A stretch of 64,000 nt of DNA, from contig CM060312.1 in assembly GCA_030674185.1 (NCBI GenBank), forward strand, positions 7,193,528-7,257,527, read 5' to 3'. A program made the translations under genes and the position numbers. Shown piece after piece: positions 59,027 through 64,000 of the stretch (its first letter is position 1; each line of letters starts with the position of its first letter). The stretch is from Monoplex corrugatus. Taxonomy: Eukaryota; Mollusca; Gastropoda; Littorinimorpha; Ranellidae. Under the pieces are notes generated by a model. It was not told where the DNA came from, made no database searches, and saw only the letters and a list, made by a program, of their open reading frames with translations.

Positions 59027-61354
59027 CATGCACATGAAGAGTGATTTAAAGATAATACAAAAGTTGTCGCATAACCCTGAATTTGTACAGGAATGAGGTG
59101 GTAGAAACCTAAACTTCTCTCTGATCTACAATTATGAGGTCAGTGCCCATCTCCTCTTCCTCACTGCTTTATTTCCCACACCCTGAGCAGGATCAGGTAC
59201 TCATTCACAGCTGGGTGGACTGGAAGCCACATGCAACATACTGTTTTCAAGCGAGATTCGCACCTGTGCAAAACCTAACAGTCGTACCAGAAGGGGGGAA
59301 CTCTAAGCTTCAAGTAGACTCGAATATTTTGTACAAAAACCTGTTATTACCAAATTTACAAAAACTTTAAGTGTAACAACTGCACACACACATGCACAAA
59401 TCATTATGGAAATTACAACTGAAAACAGTAACTTTGTGTTTGGAAGTTTAGAAACAGTTAAGCAACTGAATAATCTGATTTGGCTTTGTAATTATTGTTC
59501 TTACTTTTGTCCAGACATTTCTACAAAGAAAGTGTTGCTGGGAGATGAAACTGGCAATCTGCAGCAAGATGGGAAGCTGTGAGTAGCGTCACGCTGTGGG
59601 CACAGAACGTGTCCGAGACTGTGAATCCATTACCAGTGCTGTCTTCCTCTAGCTCTGAGTACCTGGTGTTGTGGGATTGCAGGGCTGGCTGGTTGAATGG
59701 CATTCTTATCAGGTGACTAATTCACCTGTGTGTTGGTGAGCTATGGTACTGGTTGATACATATAGCACCAACCATCTGTCTGATGTCATTTTGTCTAACC
59801 TGGTCCCTTCTGGTTTTGCCAGCAGCTGACCAGAGATGTTTCATCTCTCAAGTTGTGAGTTTTCACTTCAGGGCTTTGCTCAGAATCCAGGTCTGGCACT
59901 GATAGGTGAGGACAGAAAACAAAGATTGGGTTGATTTTGCCTGGCTTTCGTTTCCACAGGTATGTTTAGGCGTGGTTTTGATTTCCATAGGTATGCTTGG
60001 GCACTTCTAGAAAGGTATTCTTGACAGTTGACTGAGTTTGCCTTCTGGATTCTATTGTCTCCATTTCTGTGTAATTACTAAAGAGAGTAAATGCAGGTAA
60101 GTGTCCTCAGTGTAATTGCTAAATAAATTCTACACAGAAGCTGAGTTTCAGTTTCAGTTTCAGTTTCTCAAGATGACGTCTCCATGCTTGGAACCAATTC
60201 CATATGCATTAACGTCACAGGTGCCATGTGTATGGTGATCATGGCACAAGCCTTAAACCTGCACATAAACCCATGAGCTGGGCAGGTCCTGAGGCCCTAC
60301 CTAGATAGAAGTTGATTATACTTGATAACACTCATACCGTTTCCATTAGTATGGTATAAGAAATAGAATCAACATTCTTACCATTGTGATTGACAACATT
60401 TATCAGCTCAGTGCTTGATGTTTGACAGTTTTTATGATCTGCCCTTTTGAGGTGGGGAAGATCTTTTTCATTCGGCCGATACGGTGAAAACGCTTCACCC
60501 TGTAATCAAACAAACATCGTTATTATTCACATCAGTAAAGTAAAAAAGTTAACTCTTTGATGCCTTCAGCCACAGGGTTTTAACCCTTTGACTCCCTCAT
60601 CCTATCCATCAGCACCCTGCATTGTCAGCCATAACTGCAAAGCAAAAACTTGACCCTTTCACTCCCTCACCCTATCCACCAGCTTCCTGCAGGAAGCTGG
60701 TGGATAGGGTGAGGGAGTGAAAGGGTCAAGTTTTTGCTGATGGCAATAGGGTGCAGGAGTGAAAGGATTAATGCTGAAACCCACAGTTAGTAATCTGACA
60801 TATCAGTCATTAGGAATCAGGAAAAAACACACACACAAAAATCAGAACACGTATCTAATACAACCAGACAAGATAGGCACAAATTTTCAGCCAACTGGCC
60901 TTTGTCAAGTATAAGATCACAAACAAACAAACACTAGCCATTAGTGTAAAACACATCACAAGACAGTCAATGGAGTTAAGCCTTATGACTCCCTCATCAC
61001 ATTTCGGTGACAGTCAGGCTCAGCTCAAATACTGGACCTGAGTGATTAATGGTGTCAAGGAGAAATCGCACTGAAATGCTCTCTTGTCTGTAATGCCTAA
61101 AAAGAGTCTGCTCAATCATGGACAATATTAGATTATACTGATTTTGAAACAGTATGCTGTATGTGTATTATTTCACTGACTTTGAGACAGTAAACGCTAT
61201 GTGCATGTGTGTGTGTGCATGTACGCATGAGTGTGTGTGTATGTGTGTGTGCATGCATGCGCACGTATATGTGTGTGTATGTGCATGCGTGCATGTGCAT
61301 GCGTGTGTATGTGTGCGTATGTGTACGCACATGTGAGTTTGCGTCTCTGTGTGT

Positions 61355-61452
<98 letters not shown>

Positions 61453-62689
61453 ACGCATGCATACGTACATATTTGCTTCCAGAAAGTGTTTGCTTGTTTG
61501 CTTGTTAGTTGAAAACATGTGGTTATTGTTTAGGAGTTTATTTTGCCTGTTTGTTTACCAGATGCTGCATGAACACTAACAATCCTAGTCACAAAAAATC
61601 ATGGTCTGTACTCTTGATGCTTGTAGTTGTACAACTACTGCTTAAACCCGCCTGTCTGTTTAGCTGTCTGTTTAGCTGTCTGTTTAGCTGTCTTGTTTAG
61701 CTGTCTGTTTAGCTGTCTTGTTTAGCTGTCTATTTAGCTGTCTGTTTAGCTGTCTGTTTAACTGTCTGTTTAGCTATTTAGCTGTCTGTTTAGCTGTCTA
61801 TTTAGCTGTCTGTTTAGCTGTCTTGTTTAGCTGTCTATTTAGCTGTCTGTTTAGCTGTCTATTTAGCTGTCTTGTTTAGCTGTCTAGCTGTCTTGTTTAG
61901 CTTCTTGTTTAGCTGTCTATTTAGCTATTTAGCTGTCTTGTTTAGCGGTCTATTTAGCTGTCTGTTTAGCTTAGTACACTAAATACAAATCCATTAAAAC
62001 CATTACCTGCCAGATTTCAGGACAGTGGAAAGGCAACACCTTGTGACCGGCCAAATAATGCTGCTGACAGTAGTAGGCACTGGGACCACAGTCACTGCAT
62101 CGTATAATGTTGTTAACAGGACCTGAGGCAGAACTTTTGTCCAACATACACACTGTGCAGTGTGTCTGAGAGGCTCCAGTCATTTCAATTTGTACAGAAA
62201 GTAACTCGGGCAGGAGATTTTCCCATTTATCCAAGCGTTCACGTTTCTTTTGTGTATAACTTTTGAACTGAGGCTTTGAGCTGGGAGTATCATATGTAGG
62301 CCTACTGGCGCCAACAAAGTTTGTATTCATTTCACAACTGTAACCACACTGATCCAACATTTCACTTGGCGCTGGACCTGCAGAGCTGGAGGAAGCTTGC
62401 GAATATGAAGTTTCATGACAGTGACTGTCTTGACAAGTAGGTTGGCCAAGTCTTTGACTAAGTGCTGCAGCTGGATCTGTTGAACCAGTGGATATTTGTG
62501 GTGCTGATGATGATGCTGTACAATGGCCAGCTTTCCTCCCTCTTCCTCGGCCTCGTTTTGATGGTGACTTCATAGACACCACTCTTCCAGTGTCTGGATT
62601 TACTGTCATTCTTCTGTACCCCTTGGCTGGCTTGATCTCTCGGCCACCACTTACTCGAATATATGGCCCAGGCATGTTAACTTGAAATT
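58092..62689 (-). CDS. KDZ-type transposase-like protein with CxC cysteine region, N-terminal exons
   Basis: Four - strand exons (62689-62007, 60499-60382, 58889-58660, 58220-58092) join in phase with GT-AG borders. The start is ATG at 62675, just after acceptor TGTATTTTCAG, giving MPGPYIRVSGGREIKP. The Ser-rich N-terminus has a basic patch (KRGRGRGRK). It is followed by cysteine pairs CTVCMLDK, CSDCGPSAYYCQQH, the motif HCPEIW, CECESWPATLLRHHLWPASP, CQVSV, and DDGTQCPAC. These match the CxC clusters plus LWPATPxNP motif of KDZ (Kyakuja-Dileera-Zisupton) transposases. About 380 codons are visible. The DDE-type core that should follow CPAC is not found between 58091 and 50350, so the gene is truncated, decayed or reduced to the CxC part. 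Family call is from remembered motifs. Confidence 0.78.
58660..58889 (-). CDS. KDZ-like gene exon 3 (CEC...LWPASP motif)
   Basis: The acceptor is TATTTCACAG and the donor GTCAGG; phase 1 in, 0 out. It carries CECESWPATLLRHHLWPASP, ENPTTAF and CQVSVKGF, the most typical KDZ CxC-region segment. Confidence 0.83.
58939..59022 (+). repeat. (GT)n microsatellite
   Basis: About 40 GT units, 50 bases upstream of KDZ-like exon 3 on the - strand. Confidence 0.95.
59040..60381 (-). other. KDZ-like gene intron 2
   Basis: No further exon is required here, since exons 2 and 3 join in phase. A frame at 59521-59703 (-) has acceptor-like and donor-like neighbours but no KDZ motif. Confidence 0.5.
60382..60499 (-). 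CDS. KDZ-like gene exon 2
   Basis: The acceptor is TTTGATTACAG and the donor GTAAGA on the - strand; phase 0 in, 1 out. It encodes GEAFSPYRPNEKDLPHLKRA and CQTSSTELINVVNHN. It was too short for an ORF-length cut but sits exactly in phase between its neighbours. Confidence 0.75.
60583..60775. repeat. Fold-back repeat with perfect 98-bp palindrome
   Basis: Positions 60641-60738 form a perfect inverted repeat with no spacer, centred between 60689 and 60690 at CCTGCAGG. Each 49-base arm includes CTTGACCCTTTCACTCCC and CACCCTATCCACCAGCTTCC on the left. The flanks match the family (TTAACCCTTTGACTCCCTC). It lies in the KDZ-like gene's intron 1, just right of exon 2. Confidence 0.9.
61200..61453 (+). 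repeat. (GT)n-rich tract
   Basis: An interrupted GT/GC/AT alternating part, then about 50 pure GT units (61353-61452). Confidence 0.95.
61650..61975 (+). repeat. 12-bp repeat (TGTTTAGCTGTC)n
   Basis: About 27 units with C/T and TCTTG/TCTG variants. On the - strand it lies 30 bases into intron 1 of the KDZ-like gene. Confidence 0.92.
62007..62689 (-). CDS. KDZ-like gene exon 1 (coding)
   Basis: It starts at acceptor CAG (62692-62690), with ATG at 62675 after 14 bases of leader, so a non-coding exon probably lies upstream. It ends CPEIWQ before donor GTAATG, phase 0. A longer frame from 62777 crosses the acceptor and is not used. It carries the basic motif RGRGRGRK and the first cysteine clusters. 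Confidence 0.8.
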
Positions 62690-64000
62690 CTGAAAATACA
62701 GAAAATGAAGCGATTTGATCTCTATAAAAACTAAAGCACAGATCATTCACAGATTTTGAATCACTGTTACAAAGCATTTATATTTCATGGTTTTGTAGAA
62801 ATGATCAATATTAAAGAAAAAGTTCTGAATTTCAAAAAAATCTTTGTAATACAGCTGATTGTGCAGTATCAGTATCTAACTCGATCAATAACAGTTATGT
62901 GAAACAAACATTTTATTTAATTTACACACAGCATTCTGAAATTGTGAACCACACAATGAAATTAAGAAACAAGTGTGTAACATAAAAAGACAGTTTAATC
63001 TCCTGATCATTTCATTTCCTGATATTATTCGCAACAGTGCACAAAAAAGTCTGCAAGTGCCTGTGGTTTCTATAATACTGTCTTGTTTGAAAACAGCCCA
63101 TTCTTACTGAAGTTACTCTTAAGTATATTTTATTTTAATACAAACCTGTCTAACAAATGCCCTAATGTTTGTTCCATGAGTTTCACACATTGCATGAGTG
63201 ACATGTTTAACATGATCTATGTTAATTATTACTATGCATACTGTTTTAAACATGATGTATATTTACATTTGATATAACCAATAAAAGAAAATGTGTAAAC
63301 TGTACATCTACACATATGCTTAAGATATTATTTTACATTTGATAATCTTGTCATCAGTGGCACAGTCAAAGTTGGGGTAGGGGATTGGGATACATAGTAA
63401 TAGTTCACAAAAACAATTAAATTGAAGTAGACTTTTTTCTTTACTTTAGACATACTTTAGTGTATTTATCATTTAGTTCTGCTTATATGATTCTGTGTTA
63501 ATTCCCGATCAGATAAAGATTGTTCTGCTCTGCAACCACCCCCCCCCCCCCCCTCCTTCCCCTCTTTTCACTTCAACGTGAACGATGATGGTCTGAATGG
63601 TTGGTCTTAGGGTAAACGGAAAAACCGAGGTTGTAGATGTGCACTGCCAACTTGTCAGACTTAACAGATTCAACCGGTGAACGTTTTGGAAATGAACACA
63701 TACATAACAAAACATGAAAATCTACGCATCATGCACGAAAGTTGTAAAAATTAGGCCTAAAGTAAACAAGCCAACAGAAAGTTGTGGTGCAAGGGACGAT
63801 ACCCAAACTCTGCCATTTGCAACAGTCAAAACCAGTGTAATCAGATTGTTGATAAAAAATGTTCACAGCATCTTCTTTTCTTCGGACATTAAAAACCACG
63901 ATAAGGCATTGATAATAATTATATAATTATAAAGTCACAAAACTGTCGTACAAGTATAGAATCTCTCTCCCAAAGTGCAGATTGTCTAGCTTTTAAACGA
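62690..64000. other. Region upstream of the KDZ-like gene
   Basis: AT-rich; a promoter and non-coding first exon may lie here or beyond the window, but I could not define either. Confidence 0.4.
63538..63553 (+). repeat. Poly(C) run
   Basis: About 16 C upstream of the KDZ-like gene. Confidence 0.9.

Noticed and set aside
59521..59703. Extra KDZ-like exon on the - strand
   Set aside because: It has no KDZ motif, and exons 2 and 3 already join in phase across it.
62676..62777. Upstream ATG extending the KDZ-like protein
   Set aside because: The stretch ends in TGTATTTTCAG, a good acceptor, and the following ATG at 62675 gives a basic, KDZ-like N-terminus.

Overview
The window is animal nuclear DNA. 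Genes are split by many GT-AG introns, and the introns are packed with microsatellites, minisatellites, tRNA-derived SINEs, LINE 3' ends and TTAA-bounded MITEs. The repeat style (SINEs with tRNA heads, RTE/CR1-like LINE tails, hAT, piggyBac-like and KDZ elements, long GT/CA tracts) suggests a lophotrochozoan, most likely a gastropod mollusc. That assignment is inference; no taxon can be proved from the sequence alone.

Main gene. About 48 kb on the + strand (184-48065) is the 3' nine-tenths of one gene, the orthologue of vertebrate MCM3AP/GANP (germinal-centre associated nuclear protein, Sac3 family), the scaffold of the TREX-2 mRNA-export complex. I could chain 26 exons with GT-AG boundaries and compatible phases at every junction, giving an open frame of 1719 codons plus a stop. 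Order: RRM-like domain (exons 1-2), linker (3-4), Sac3/GANP helical core (5-10), low-complexity linker (11-12), charged helical region (13-15), and the long C-terminal MCM3AP domain (16-26). The N-terminal FG-nucleoporin-like part of the family must lie upstream of the window. A 3' UTR of about 2.3 kb ends at tandem AATAAA signals near 50323-50338.

Second gene. On the - strand (62689 down to 58092) are four spliced exons of a KDZ-type (Kyakuja-Dileera-Zisupton) transposase-like protein carrying the cysteine-rich CxC region. The catalytic core that should follow is not visible in the window, so this is a truncated copy, a relic, or a co-opted CxC-only gene. It converges on MCM3AP.

Intergenic 50.35-58.1 kb. 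This holds a LINE C-terminal fragment (- strand) interrupted by a SINE, a 500-bp dispersed repeat, a 50-bp minisatellite (about 30 units), a 27-bp minisatellite (about 50 units), a 60-bp array, and two SINEs.

Mobile DNA in the introns. There is a broken hAT transposase (12.3-13.5 kb), a LINE 3' end with an intact RNase H domain (14.0-15.4 kb), several RTE-like LINE tails (one at 35671-36027 with an 11-bp target-site duplication), TTAA-bounded MITEs (two with piggyBac-like N-terminal coding remnants) and a fold-back repeat family that includes a perfect 98-bp palindrome at 60641-60738.

The most unusual pattern is that several tandem arrays in MCM3AP introns are built from the gene's own splice sites. 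Exon 17 and exon 22 acceptors, exon 19 start, exon 19 end plus donor, and exon 25 end plus donor are all copied in tandem, and a 21-bp array abuts the exon 21 acceptor. At exon 19 the first copies keep the frame open and the donor intact, so the sequence offers four equivalent donors that would add 0, 20, 40 or 60 residues.
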